Positions 1 to 8,066 of a stretch of DNA of 64,000 bases are shown here, one piece after another. The DNA is from CAVWTN01 sp963757945 (GTDB lineage: Bacteria; Vulcanimicrobiota; Vulcanimicrobiia; Vulcanimicrobiales; Vulcanimicrobiaceae). The stretch spans positions 1,426,001 to 1,490,000 of the forward strand of contig CAVWTN010000002.1 of NCBI GenBank assembly GCA_963757945.1, read 5' to 3'. Both the position numbers and the translations under genes were made by a program. Numbering within the stretch: position 1 is the first letter of the stretch; every line of letters begins with the position of its first letter. The notes under the pieces are model-generated. The model was not told the origin of the DNA. It saw nothing but the letters and a program-made list of their open reading frames with translations, and searched no databases.

Positions 1-1
1 C

Positions 2-478
2 GCGTGCGGCAAACGTTGGCTCGCGGCGAAGCATCATGCGACGGTGCTGAGCATCAGCACGACGTACGCTCGCAGCGGCTCAGGCTTCGTCGTTCCCTCC
101 GCGATGGCGAAAGCCGGCGTCGATGCAATGACCAAGAGTCTCGCGGCGGAATGGGGCGGGCGCGGGATTCGCTTCGTCGGCATCGCACCCGGACCGTTCA
201 AGACCGAAGGCGCGTTCTCACGATTGATGCCGCTCGAGCGTTTGGAGAAAGGCGCGCTCGCGCGCGTGCCGCTCGGGCGCTTCGGCGAGCTCGGCGAACT
301 CGCGGATCTCGCCGCGTATCTCGTGAGCGATCGCGCCGCCTACATCAACGGCGACATCATCACGATCGACGGAGGCGAATCGCTTGCGGGAGCGGGCGAG
401 TTCAACGCGCTCGGAGCGCTGGTCAGCGATGCCGAATGGGAATTGATGAAACCGAGGAAAGCGCCGCCCGCGCATTAG
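2..478 (+). CDS. 2,4-dienoyl-CoA reductase-like SDR oxidoreductase (5' partial)
   Basis: The gene enters from before the window; frame 2 is open from the first bases to TAG at 476-478, giving about 158 residues of the C-terminal half of a short-chain dehydrogenase. The catalytic stretch reads TTYARSGSGFVVPSAMAKAG, where Tyr, Ser and Lys match the arrangement of mitochondrial DECR1 rather than the classical YxxxK. It is followed by PGPFKTEGAFSRL, WINGD-like YINGDIITIDGG and GEFNAL, all typical of 2,4-dienoyl-CoA reductases. By family it would reduce the conjugated dienoyl-CoA formed while degrading unsaturated fatty acids with NADPH. The acyl-CoA dehydrogenase 1.1 kb downstream supports a beta-oxidation role. 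The Rossmann N-terminus is outside the window. Confidence 0.85.
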   Translation, partial: ACGKRWLAAKHHATVLSISTTYARSGSGFVVPSAMAKAGVDAMTKSLAAEWGGRGIRFVGIAPGPFKTEGAFSRLMPLERLEKGALARVPLGRFGELGELADLAAYLVSDRAAYINGDIITIDGGESLAGAGEFNALGALVSDAEWELMKPRKAPPAH

Positions 479-492
479 CGCTCGGCGGCAAT

Positions 493-1458
493 CTAGGAAT
501 CGAGCCAGCGCCGCATCTGGCGTTGCGTGAGATTCCCGCCGCAGACGATCGTCGCGATCGTGCGTCCCGCGAAGAGCTCGCGGCGCTCGGCGAGCAGCGC
601 GACTCCGGCCGCTCCCGAGGGCTCGGCCACGATCCCGGCGTGCAGGTGGAGCAAACGCATCCCCTCGAGGAGCGACTCCTCCTCGACGAGATGCATCTCG
701 TCGACGTGCCCGCGCAGATCGTCGAGCGCCTCCGGCACGGGGATCCGCACCGCCATGCCGTCGGCGATCGTGGCGACGCGCTCGTGCTCGATGACGCGGT
801 TCGCGCGCAGCGATTCGATCATCGCCGGGGCGCCCGCGGCTTGCACCGCGACGACGCGGATCGCGGGGTTCCTCGCTTTGATCACGCGGGCGATCCCCGC
901 GAGCAGCGCCCCGTTTCCGAGCGGGACGACGATCGCGTCGAGCGGCTCGGGGAAGCGCAGCAGCTCGAGGGCGATCGTCCCCGCGCCTTCGGCGGTCGCC
1001 GGGTCCAGGCTGTCTTCGATCATGCGCGCGCCGCTCTGCTCGGCGAAGCGTTTCGCGGCAAGCTTGGCAGCATCGAAATCCTCGCCTTCGAGCACGAGCC
1101 GCGCGCCGAGCGCGCGCATGCGCTCGAGTTTGAGCGGATTCACGTTGACGCTCGCATAGATCGTGATCTCGAGCTTGCGCTTGCGGCACGCGTAGGCCAG
1201 CGCCTGGCCGAAGTTGCCGGCGCTCGCGCAGACGATCTTCTCCGTCGCGGGGAGCTGCGAGACGCAGAAGTCGGCCCCGCGCCCTTTGAAGGAGCGGATC
1301 GGGTTCAGCGTCTCGACCTTCAGCGCGACCCGCGCACCCAGCTCGGCGCCGAGCGGCTCGCAGACGTACTGCGGGGAGTTCAAGAAGGCCGGTTCGATCG
1401 TGCGGGCGGCGAGCTCGATGCGCTCCAGGGAAAGGCGGTGGTGCGAGGGATCGGACAT
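493..1458 (-). CDS. Threonine/serine dehydratase-like PLP-dependent enzyme
   Basis: 321 residues, fold-type II PLP enzyme. The Schiff-base lysine is K58 in NPIRSFKGRGAD; the phosphate-binding loop appears as PLGNGALLAGIA instead of the usual SGGG, and the C-terminus has EPSGAAG and VCGGNL. The family includes threonine dehydratase, serine dehydratase and related ammonia-lyases or racemases; the short length and lack of an ACT domain point to a catabolic enzyme rather than biosynthetic IlvA. It faces the preceding SDR gene tail to tail and diverges from the acyl-CoA dehydrogenase, sharing a 180-bp intergenic region. The exact substrate cannot be fixed from sequence. Confidence 0.8.
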   Translation of the reverse strand: MSDPSHHRLSLERIELAARTIEPAFLNSPQYVCEPLGAELGARVALKVETLNPIRSFKGRGADFCVSQLPATEKIVCASAGNFGQALAYACRKRKLEITIYASVNVNPLKLERMRALGARLVLEGEDFDAAKLAAKRFAEQSGARMIEDSLDPATAEGAGTIALELLRFPEPLDAIVVPLGNGALLAGIARVIKARNPAIRVVAVQAAGAPAMIESLRANRVIEHERVATIADGMAVRIPVPEALDDLRGHVDEMHLVEEESLLEGMRLLHLHAGIVAEPSGAAGVALLAERRELFAGRTIATIVCGGNLTQRQMRRWLDS

Positions 1459-1531
1459 GCGCGGGTCTTACGGCGGGCGCGCAGCGGCCCCTCGGCCTGG
1501 CTGCCCAACGGGTCCCCGCGACCGCCATTTC

Positions 1532-1548
1532 ACTTGCAGTTTGCAAGT
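1532..1548. promoter_or_regulatory. 17-bp palindrome, probable operator upstream of acyl-CoA dehydrogenase
   Basis: ACTTGCA-GTT-TGCAAGT is a perfect 7-bp inverted repeat with a 3-bp centre. It lies in the divergent intergenic region 1459-1637, about 90 bp upstream of the acyl-CoA dehydrogenase start. The size and symmetry suit a dimeric regulator of TetR or MarR type, as often controls beta-oxidation genes; no such regulator gene is nearby. I see no convincing sigma70 hexamers beside it. The rest of the intergenic region shows nothing else. Confidence 0.45.
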
Positions 1549-1637
1549 AATCGTGCCCCGAACGCGAAACTTGGTACGGCAGGGCGACGGGTCTGTCGGC
1601 CGCAAAGCTTCTTTTGACCGACGACATTCAGGAGAAC

Positions 1638-3458
1638 ATGATGAGCAGCTACCAAGCCCCCCTTCGCGACATGCACTTCGCGCTTGAACTGGCGGGGCTC
1701 GACGAGATCTCGAAGCTTCCGGGGTTCGAAGAGGCGGCCGAGATGGCCGAACCGATCCTGGCCGAGGCCGCGAATTTCGCGAGCAACGTGCTTGACCCGC
1801 TCAACGTAGTGGGCGACCGCGAAGGCGCCGTCTGGGTCGACGGCGAGGTCCACATGCCCAAGGGCTTCAAGGAAGCCTATCATCAGTTCGGCGAGGCCGG
1901 CTGGATCGGTCTTCCGATGCCGGTCGAGTTCGGCGGGCAGGGGCTCCCGCAGCTGCTTTCGACCGCCACGCTCGAGATGTGGAACGCGTCGAACATGGGC
2001 TTTGCGCTGGGGCCGTTGCTCAACCAGGGCGCGATCGAAGCGATCCTGCTGTACGCGACCGACGAACTCAAGCAGACCTACGTTCCGAACTTGGTTTCCG
2101 GCAAATGGACCGGGACGATGGATCTCACCGAGCCTCAGGCCGGCAGCGATCTCGCCGCGGTCAGCACGCGCGCCGTCCCGGAGGGCGATCACTATCGCAT
2201 CACGGGCAACAAGATTTTCATCACCTACGGCGAGCACGACATGTCCGAGAACATCGTCCACCTGGTGCTCGCGCGGACGCCGACGGCGCCTCCCGGCGTC
2301 AAGGGCATCTCGCTCTTCATCGTTCCGAAGTTCCTCGTGAACGCGGACGGTTCGCTCGGCGCGCGCAATGACGTCAATTGCGCCTCGATCGAGCACAAGA
2401 TCGGCATCCATGCGAGCCCGACCGCCGTCTTGAACTACGGCGAGAAGGACGGCGCGATCGGCTACATCGTCGGCGAGGAGAACAAGGGCCTCTCGTACAT
2501 GTTCGTCATGATGAACCTGGCTCGGTTCTCGGTCGGCGTGCAAGGCCTCGCGGTTTCGGACCGCGCCTATCAGCTCGCGCTCGAATATTCCAAGGAACGC
2601 ATCCAGAGCGCGCTGCTCGGCTCGAAGGACTACAAGCCCGTCGCGATCATCAACCATCCCGACGTGCGCCGCATGCTGCTCACGATCAAGTCGACCGTCG
2701 AAGCGCAGCGCGCGCTCGCGTTCGTCACGGCAGCCGCGATCGATCAGTCCGCGGCGAACCCGGACGAAGCGGCCCGCAAGGAAGCGCAAGCGTTCGTCGA
2801 GCTGATGACGCCGATCGTCAAAGGCTGGTCGACCGAAACCTCGACCGAACTGACCTCGCTCGCGATGCAGGTCCAGGGCGGCATGGGCTATGTCGAGGAG
2901 ACCGGCGCCGCGCAATACTTCCGCGATGCGCGCATCACCCCGATCTACGAAGGCACGACGGCGATCCAGGCCAACGACTTGCTCGGCCGCAAGCTGCTCA
3001 AGGATCAGGGCAAGACGGCGTCGATCGTGATCGGCCGCATTCAGAAGCTCGCCGAGGAGCTCGCGAAGAGCGAGAACGCGGACCTCAAGGCGATCGGCGA
3101 GATGCTCGGCAAGGCCGTGGCCGCGCTCGGCGATGCGTCGATGTGGCTCGGCATGAATGCGCTCGCGAACCTGCCGGGCGCGTTCGCAGGCTCGGTGCCC
3201 TACCTGAAGCTGTGGGGCACGGTCGCCGGCGGCTGGCAGCTCGCGCGCGGTGCGCAGGTCGCGCAGGCGCGGCTCGCGGCGGGCGATCGCGAGGCCGACT
3301 TCTACCAGGCGAAGGTCACGACCGCGCGGTTCTACGCGGATCACGTGCTGCCGTTGGCGCTGGCCTACCGGCATGAGATCAAGAACGGCTCGAGTTCGAT
3401 CCTCGCGATCACCGAAGCCCAGTTAGGCGCGGATCGCAAGACGCTCTCGCCCGTCTGA
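1638..3458 (+). CDS. Acyl-CoA dehydrogenase (about 600-aa class with C-terminal extension)
   Basis: 606 residues from ATG 1638, chosen because AGGAGA at 1630-1635 sits just upstream and because the class normally begins MxxYxxPLRDM; an in-frame TTG at 1614 is less likely. The flavin and substrate region carries MDLTEPQAGSDLAAV, and the C-terminal half carries GGMGYVEETGAAQYFRDAR followed by ITPIYEGTTAIQ, whose Glu is the expected catalytic base. The length exceeds the 380-residue classical enzymes because of the extra C-terminal domain seen in the DmdC/long-chain type. It would introduce the alpha,beta double bond into an acyl-CoA with FAD and pass electrons to ETF. Chain length is not predictable. 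A strong hairpin terminator follows. Confidence 0.92.
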   Translation: MMSSYQAPLRDMHFALELAGLDEISKLPGFEEAAEMAEPILAEAANFASNVLDPLNVVGDREGAVWVDGEVHMPKGFKEAYHQFGEAGWIGLPMPVEFGGQGLPQLLSTATLEMWNASNMGFALGPLLNQGAIEAILLYATDELKQTYVPNLVSGKWTGTMDLTEPQAGSDLAAVSTRAVPEGDHYRITGNKIFITYGEHDMSENIVHLVLARTPTAPPGVKGISLFIVPKFLVNADGSLGARNDVNCASIEHKIGIHASPTAVLNYGEKDGAIGYIVGEENKGLSYMFVMMNLARFSVGVQGLAVSDRAYQLALEYSKERIQSALLGSKDYKPVAIINHPDVRRMLLTIKSTVEAQRALAFVTAAAIDQSAANPDEAARKEAQAFVELMTPIVKGWSTETSTELTSLAMQVQGGMGYVEETGAAQYFRDARITPIYEGTTAIQANDLLGRKLLKDQGKTASIVIGRIQKLAEELAKSENADLKAIGEMLGKAVAALGDASMWLGMNALANLPGAFAGSVPYLKLWGTVAGGWQLARGAQVAQARLAAGDREADFYQAKVTTARFYADHVLPLALAYRHEIKNGSSSILAITEAQLGADRKTLSPV

Positions 3459-3477
3459 GCCCGGTTCACCGAAGGGG

Positions 3478-3509
3478 AGAGGCCCGTGCCGGAAACGGCG
3501 CGGGCCTCT
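3478..3509 (+). terminator. Hairpin terminator after acyl-CoA dehydrogenase
   Basis: The 13-nt arm 3479-3491 pairs with 3496-3508 around a GAAA tetraloop, with one G-T wobble, and the flanking A-T at 3478/3509 extends it. Only two T residues follow, so this is a GC-strong hairpin with a minimal U tract. It lies 20 bp after the stop codon and before the msrB gene, separating the two transcription units. Confidence 0.75.
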
Positions 3510-3591
3510 TCACATCCCGGCCGCGGTGCGCCTGCGCCGAATGTCGGCTGCCTTACGGAAGCCCCGCGCCGCTCGTGCTAGGCTCTGGGAC

Positions 3592-4074
3592 ATGAAACGC
3601 AGCCGCGCCGCGCTCGCCGTCCTCGCAGGGTTGGCCGCGCTCGGCCTCCGCCGCCCGGCCCGCGCGGCGGAGACCTTCGAGATCGTTCGCTCGGATGACG
3701 AGTGGCGCAAGCAGCTGGGCGCCGAGCGCTTTCGCGTGCTGCGCCGGCAGGGGACCGAGTACGCCGGCACGAGCCCGCTCAACGGCGAGCATCGCCCCGG
3801 CATCTTCGCGTGCGCGGGTTGCGATCTGGCCCTGTTTTCGTCCGCGGCGAAGTTCGAGAGCGGGACCGGATGGCCGAGCTTCAGCGCACCGCTCCCGAAC
3901 GCGATCCGGACCTCGAGCGATCGCAGCCTGCTCGAAGAGCGCACCGAGGTCCACTGCCGCCGGTGCGGCGGTCATCTCGGGCATGTGTTCCCGGACGGCC
4001 CGAAGCCGACCGGGCTGCGGTATTGCATGAACGGCCTCGCGCTGACGTTCCATCCGGGCGCGCGGGCCTCGTAG
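3592..4074 (+). CDS. msrB: Peptide-methionine (R)-S-oxide reductase MsrB, exported form
   Basis: 160 residues from ATG 3592; the start is fixed by the signal peptide MKRSRAALAV plus a hydrophobic stretch and an ARA-AE cleavage site near residue 25. Zinc cysteines are C74, C77, C122 and C125; the catalytic cysteine is C145 in RYCMNGLAL. The position that is the resolving Cys in E. coli MsrB is Thr92 (ESGTGWPSF), so it would need another reductant or cysteine for turnover. It reduces Met-R-sulfoxide in proteins, here outside the cytoplasm. A second, cytosolic MsrB is encoded at 27565. Confidence 0.9.
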   Translation: MKRSRAALAVLAGLAALGLRRPARAAETFEIVRSDDEWRKQLGAERFRVLRRQGTEYAGTSPLNGEHRPGIFACAGCDLALFSSAAKFESGTGWPSFSAPLPNAIRTSSDRSLLEERTEVHCRRCGGHLGHVFPDGPKPTGLRYCMNGLALTFHPGARAS

Positions 4075-4076
4075 GA

Positions 4077-4598
4077 TCAGCCCAGGCCGGGGAACCCGAG
4101 CTTCGCGAGCGCGGCATAGGCGGCGATCCCGACCGCGGTCGAGAGGTTGAGGCTGCGGACCGCGCCCTCGCGCATCGGGATGTTGAGCGTGCGCTCGGGG
4201 TACGCCGCGAGCAGCTCGCCGGGCAGCCCCGCCGTCTCCTTTCCGAAGACCAGCGCATCGCCGAACGCGAACGGCGCGTCGTCGTAGCGCCGCGTTCCGC
4301 GCGTGCTGAGGAACCACGCTCGCCCCGCGAGCCGCGGGAGCGCGGCCTCGAGCGACTCGTGAACGGTCACTTCGAGCGCGTCCCAATAATCCAGGCCCGC
4401 GCGCTTGAGTTCGCGATCGTCGAGCGAGAAGCCGAGCGGCGCGACGAGGTGGAGTGCGCAGCCCGTCGCGGCGCAAAGCCGCGCGACGTTCCCGGTGTTC
4501 GGCGGGATCTGCGGTTCGACCAGCACCAGATGGAGCGGCGCGTCCGTCGCGAGATCGTGCGCCGTCCGCAAACGCTCGCGAGGCTGGGTCTTAGGCAC
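4077..4598 (-). CDS. trmL: tRNA (cytidine/uridine-34-2'-O)-methyltransferase TrmL
   Basis: 173 residues, SPOUT family. HLVLVEPQIPPNTGNVARLC opens the domain after a 20-residue leader, GKETAGLPGELL is the central motif and IPMREGAVRSLNLSTAVGIA forms the knotted SAM site, the standard TrmL/YibK signature. It methylates the ribose of the wobble nucleotide of tRNA-Leu. It is convergent with msrB, the stops being 2 bp apart, and is followed upstream by the LuxR-type gene in the same orientation after 12 bp, so the two may be co-transcribed. The true start may be slightly downstream because relatives begin near residue 21. Confidence 0.9.
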   Translation of the reverse strand: MPKTQPRERLRTAHDLATDAPLHLVLVEPQIPPNTGNVARLCAATGCALHLVAPLGFSLDDRELKRAGLDYWDALEVTVHESLEAALPRLAGRAWFLSTRGTRRYDDAPFAFGDALVFGKETAGLPGELLAAYPERTLNIPMREGAVRSLNLSTAVGIAAYAALAKLGFPGLG

Positions 4599-4610
4599 GC
4601 GCGTTTCGGC

Positions 4611-5177
4611 TCAGCTCTCGCCGCCTTGCCAGCCCAACACCCGCGCGATCATCTGCGCGCGGTTCTTGGAATCGGTCTTGACGAGCAGCCGCTTGAGGTG
4701 TCCCTGGGCGGTCGCCTGCGAGATGTGCAGGCGCTCGCCGATCAGCACGCTCGAGAGTCCGTCCAGCATCAGACGCAGCACCTCGGCTTCGCGGCGCGTG
4801 ATCCCGAACGCCGCGATGCTCCGGGCCAGCGCCTCGCGGGTGGCGAAACGTTCGAACGTCAGGCCGACGAGCGTGCCCCCGGGGCCCGCGAGCGGGATCA
4901 GCGTGACCATCAAAGCGGGCTTGAGCAGGACGCGCTCGGGGTGCGCGCGCCGTTCCGCCGCCCAGCGCACGGCCGTTCGCCGCACGAGGTCGCGCACGAG
5001 CGCGGCGTCCTCGCTCGAGGCTGCGCCGGTCGCGAGCGCGGCGAATTCATGCGTGGTCGTCTGGGCCGCCACCAGCACCCCGTCCGCGTCGAAAATAGCC
5101 ACGAACGGTGTGCGGCCTCGCTGCTTGAGGGTTCGGTCGTCCAATGCCGTTTGCTCGGCCATCTGCTTCGAGAGCAT
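4611..5177 (-). CDS. LuxR-type HTH transcriptional regulator with PAS-like sensor half
   Basis: 188 residues from ATG at 5177, preferred over the longer open frame because GGAACGGAG precedes it and because the longer form would overlap the binding-protein gene. The C-terminal 60 residues, ITRREAEVLRLMLDGLSS then GERLHISQATAQGHLKRLL, form a GerE/LuxR helix-turn-helix. The N-terminal part (VAIFDADGVLVAAQTTTHEF, and GGTLVGLTFERF later) looks like a small PAS or GAF-type sensing fold; no receiver aspartate motif is seen. It lies directly downstream of the peptide-binding/epimerase operon and could control it, but that is inference. Confidence 0.75.
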   Translation of the reverse strand: MLSKQMAEQTALDDRTLKQRGRTPFVAIFDADGVLVAAQTTTHEFAALATGAASSEDAALVRDLVRRTAVRWAAERRAHPERVLLKPALMVTLIPLAGPGGTLVGLTFERFATREALARSIAAFGITRREAEVLRLMLDGLSSVLIGERLHISQATAQGHLKRLLVKTDSKNRAQMIARVLGWQGGES

Positions 5178-5269
5178 GGTCGCGCTCCGTTCCTGGTTCG
5201 TGGGTTGGCGACGGGCGCTCGCCCTTCCCGCCCTCATCGCCGCAGCCGGCGGCTCTGCGCCCTCCAAGC

Positions 5270-6946
5270 TCACGGTGCCAGCTCCCATTCCCACGCGTTC
5301 CAGTTATCGGCGACGAACTGCGCCGGCTTATAGCCGCGCAGGTCGCTGTTGTAGGCGGAGTAGCCGTTCTCCCAATACAAGAACACGACCGGGACCAGCT
5401 CGTGGATGCGCTCCTCCTCCTGTTGGTAGAGCGCCTTGCGCGCGGGCCGGTCGAACGTCCGCAGCGCCGCATCCGCCAGGCGCGTGATCGCCGGGTCGTT
5501 CAAGAACGACGTGTTCGCGCCGTGCGGCGGAATGAAGTCGGCGCTGAAGCTGCCTTGGTTGTCGGGGTCCGGCACGTTCGTGTCGATCGACCATTCGAGA
5601 TCGTACGTGCCGCCGTACAGCGGACCGTTCTGCGCGAACAGCAGGCTCGCCGGATAGTTCTTGACGGCGATCTCGATGCCGATCGCGCGCAGCTCCTGTT
5701 GCATTTGCACTTCCGCTTGCTCGTTGGCGGGCTTGTTCGTGCTCGAGAGCGTCAGCGCGAGGCGGATCGCGCCCTTCGCGCGCACGCCGTCGGGGCCGGG
5801 ACGAAACCCGGCCGCGTCGAGCAAGGCCGCTGCGTGGAGCGGATCGTGCGGGTAGAACGGGATCCGCGGCGCGGCCCACGTTCCGGGCATGATGTCGCTG
5901 CTCGCCCGGAGATTGTAACCGTGGTAGACCGTGCGGTTGAGCCGGTCCCAATCGACGGCCTGCGCGATCGCCCGGCGGACGCGCACGTCGCGGAGCGCGG
6001 GCTTGCTGCAATTGATCGAAAGCCGGCGCCAGTTCGCGATCGGGCGCTTCGCGACGGTGATCCCCGCGAGCCCGGCCAGCCGCGCGATCTGGTTCTCGGT
6101 CACGTTGGGATAGACGTCGATTTCGTGCGTCTGCAACTGCGAGAACAGCGTGTCGGGGTTGGGGATCACGCGCCATGAGAGCGCTGCGATCTTCGGCTTG
6201 CCGCGCCAGTATGAGGGATTCGCGCTGAACTCGAGCGAGGAGCCGTGATGCCAGGTGCGCAGCAGATACGGACCGCTCGAGATCGGTTGGGTGTTGAACG
6301 CGGCCCGGTTCAGGTCGGGGAGCCGCCCCAGCAGATGCTCGGGGAGCGGGGGGATCGCGGCGGCCCCTGAGCCGATCGCGAAGATGCCCAAGATCGCGGC
6401 GTTCGTTCGCTTCAGACGGATCTGCGCCGTGTGAACGTCCGGCAGATCGATCGAGGCGATGTCGTCCCATCCGGCGCGCGTCGTCGCGGCGTTCGCATCG
6501 TTCATCACCGCACGCCAGGTGAAGCGCAGATCGCGCGCGTCCAGCGGCGCGCCGTCCGACCAGGTCACGCCCTTCCGGAAATGCAGCACGAGCGTCTTGC
6601 CGTCGCGCGAGATCCCGCCGTTCGCATACGTCGGGACTGCGGTCGCGAGCTCGGGGATGAGCTCGCCGTGCTCGTCGTAGCGGAAGACGGGCGCGAACAG
6701 GAGCGATGCGGTCTCGTCGGCGGCGGCCGCGTGCGCGAACATCGGATTGAGGTTGTCGGGCTCGTCCGGGTATCCCAAGCGCAAGCGATCGCTCTGCGTC
6801 CACGGATTCTTGGCATGCGCCGCCGGCGCTTGCGTTTCGACCTTCGCGCAGGCGGAGAGCGCGATGCACGCCGCCGCTGCGAGCGCGGCGAACCGCGCGT
6901 GCGCGGCTCGCGCGCTCAGGCGTGGCCGCGCGCGAACGGCGCCCAC
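5270..6946 (-). CDS. Oligopeptide ABC-type substrate-binding lipoprotein (SBP family 5)
   Basis: About 558 residues from GTG 6946, one base after the stop of the upstream gene, so translation is likely coupled. The longer open frame reading back to 7105 lies inside the neighbour and is rejected. The N-terminus is a lipoprotein signal (AACIALSAC, lipid-anchored Cys). The family-5 body starts LRLGYPDEPDNLNPMFAHAA and contains DGKTLVLHFRKGVTWSDGAP and FNTQPISSGPYLL. Such proteins capture di- and oligopeptides or nickel for a Dpp/Opp permease; no permease or ATPase is adjacent. The neighbouring epimerase and DUF1611 genes suggest murein or D-Glu-containing peptides as ligands. Confidence 0.85.
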   Translation of the reverse strand: MGAVRARPRLSARAAHARFAALAAAACIALSACAKVETQAPAAHAKNPWTQSDRLRLGYPDEPDNLNPMFAHAAAADETASLLFAPVFRYDEHGELIPELATAVPTYANGGISRDGKTLVLHFRKGVTWSDGAPLDARDLRFTWRAVMNDANAATTRAGWDDIASIDLPDVHTAQIRLKRTNAAILGIFAIGSGAAAIPPLPEHLLGRLPDLNRAAFNTQPISSGPYLLRTWHHGSSLEFSANPSYWRGKPKIAALSWRVIPNPDTLFSQLQTHEIDVYPNVTENQIARLAGLAGITVAKRPIANWRRLSINCSKPALRDVRVRRAIAQAVDWDRLNRTVYHGYNLRASSDIMPGTWAAPRIPFYPHDPLHAAALLDAAGFRPGPDGVRAKGAIRLALTLSSTNKPANEQAEVQMQQELRAIGIEIAVKNYPASLLFAQNGPLYGGTYDLEWSIDTNVPDPDNQGSFSADFIPPHGANTSFLNDPAITRLADAALRTFDRPARKALYQQEEERIHELVPVVFLYWENGYSAYNSDLRGYKPAQFVADNWNAWEWELAP

Positions 6947-6947
6947 C

Positions 6948-8018
6948 TCATGCGGGCGAGGCCTCGCGTTGCAGCGGCTGCGTCTTTTCGCGAAGCGCCG
7001 GGGCGATCGCGTCGTAGAGCGCGTGCGGACCGAAGCGCACGACGTCGTCGGCCGGGAGCCCGGTCGCGTTGCGCGCATGCTCGATCGCGGCGCGCGCGCC
7101 GGCATCGTCGAGACCCAGCGTATTGAGCGCGATGCCGGCGACGCGGGCGGGTTTGACGGTCGCGCAGAGACCTTCGTAGACCTCGATCAAGCGCCGGTAC
7201 GAAAGCAACGGCGTGCCGTAGCCTTCGACGGAGTCACGTGCAACGTAATGCACGAGCACGAGCGCATCCGGTGCCGCACCGTACATCAGCGCGAGCGTCA
7301 CCGGCGCGTACGCGGGGTGATTGATGCCCCCTTGTCCCTCGACGAAGAGCAGATCCGCCTCGCGTGCGCCTTCGACGACGATCGCTTCCGCGGCGCCCGG
7401 CGCGAAATCGGCGATGACGCGATCGATCGCGATCCCGCTGCCGGCGATCATGATCCCCGTTTGGCCGGTCGCAACGAAGCCGGCCCGTTCGCCGCGATCG
7501 AGCGCGGCGCGCTGCAGCTCGAGCGAGACCGTCATCTTGCCGACGGCGCAATCGCTGCCGACCGTCAGCACGACGCGCGCCGGCACGCGCCAAGCTTCGC
7601 CCGAGAACAACGGAACCTCGGGCGGGAAGCGCACGTCCCAAATCGCAGCGCCGCTGCGCGCGGCCGCGGCCGCGAACTCGGGATCGTCGCGCAACTGCTC
7701 GTGCAATCCGCTGACGATCTCGAGCTTCGCATCGAGCGCCGCGAGGATCGCCGCGCGCCAGCTCGGCGGCAGCGCGCCGCCCGGCGGTGCGACGCCCACG
7801 AGCAGCGAGGTCGGTTCGTAGGCGAGCGTTTCGGCGACGCTCGCGACGATCGGTGCGTCTCGGCGCAGGTGCGGCATCACCTCGAGAATGCGCTTCCCGG
7901 CGCACGAAGGATCGATGACGGCGGCGATCGCGTCCTTCGAATACGCGATGACCCCGTGCGCGGTCTTGGCGCTGCGGGTCGTGAAAGAATCTAAAGCGAG
8001 GACGGCATAACGGCGCAT
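6948..8018 (-). CDS. dgcN: DUF1611 P-loop protein, probable D-glutamate N-acetyltransferase (DgcN-like)
   Basis: 356 residues, full-length DUF1611. A P-loop-like GSDCAVGKMTVSLEL lies near residue 165 and VEGQGGINHPAYAP further on, both conserved in this family. Members paired with a dipeptide-epimerase homologue have been assigned as DgcN, which acetylates D-glutamate before the partner epimerises the product. Here the partner gene lies directly upstream (48 bp gap) on the same strand, and a peptide-binding lipoprotein follows with one base between stop and start. That three-gene layout is what supports the call; the biochemical assignment rests on family knowledge and is not provable from sequence. 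Confidence 0.7.
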   Translation of the reverse strand: MRRYAVLALDSFTTRSAKTAHGVIAYSKDAIAAVIDPSCAGKRILEVMPHLRRDAPIVASVAETLAYEPTSLLVGVAPPGGALPPSWRAAILAALDAKLEIVSGLHEQLRDDPEFAAAAARSGAAIWDVRFPPEVPLFSGEAWRVPARVVLTVGSDCAVGKMTVSLELQRAALDRGERAGFVATGQTGIMIAGSGIAIDRVIADFAPGAAEAIVVEGAREADLLFVEGQGGINHPAYAPVTLALMYGAAPDALVLVHYVARDSVEGYGTPLLSYRRLIEVYEGLCATVKPARVAGIALNTLGLDDAGARAAIEHARNATGLPADDVVRFGPHALYDAIAPALREKTQPLQREASPA

Positions 8019-8066
8019 ACGAAGCGCACTTCCGCGCCGCGCCGCGCCGGCCCCCCGCGTTGCGCG

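Noticed and set aside
1530..3374. 614-codon minus-strand frame opposite the acyl-CoA dehydrogenase
   Set aside because: Same length class as the real gene because of GC bias; no recognisable motifs.
6947..7105. N-terminal extension of the peptide-binding lipoprotein
   Set aside because: It lies inside the DUF1611 gene and would bury the lipoprotein signal 85 residues from the start.
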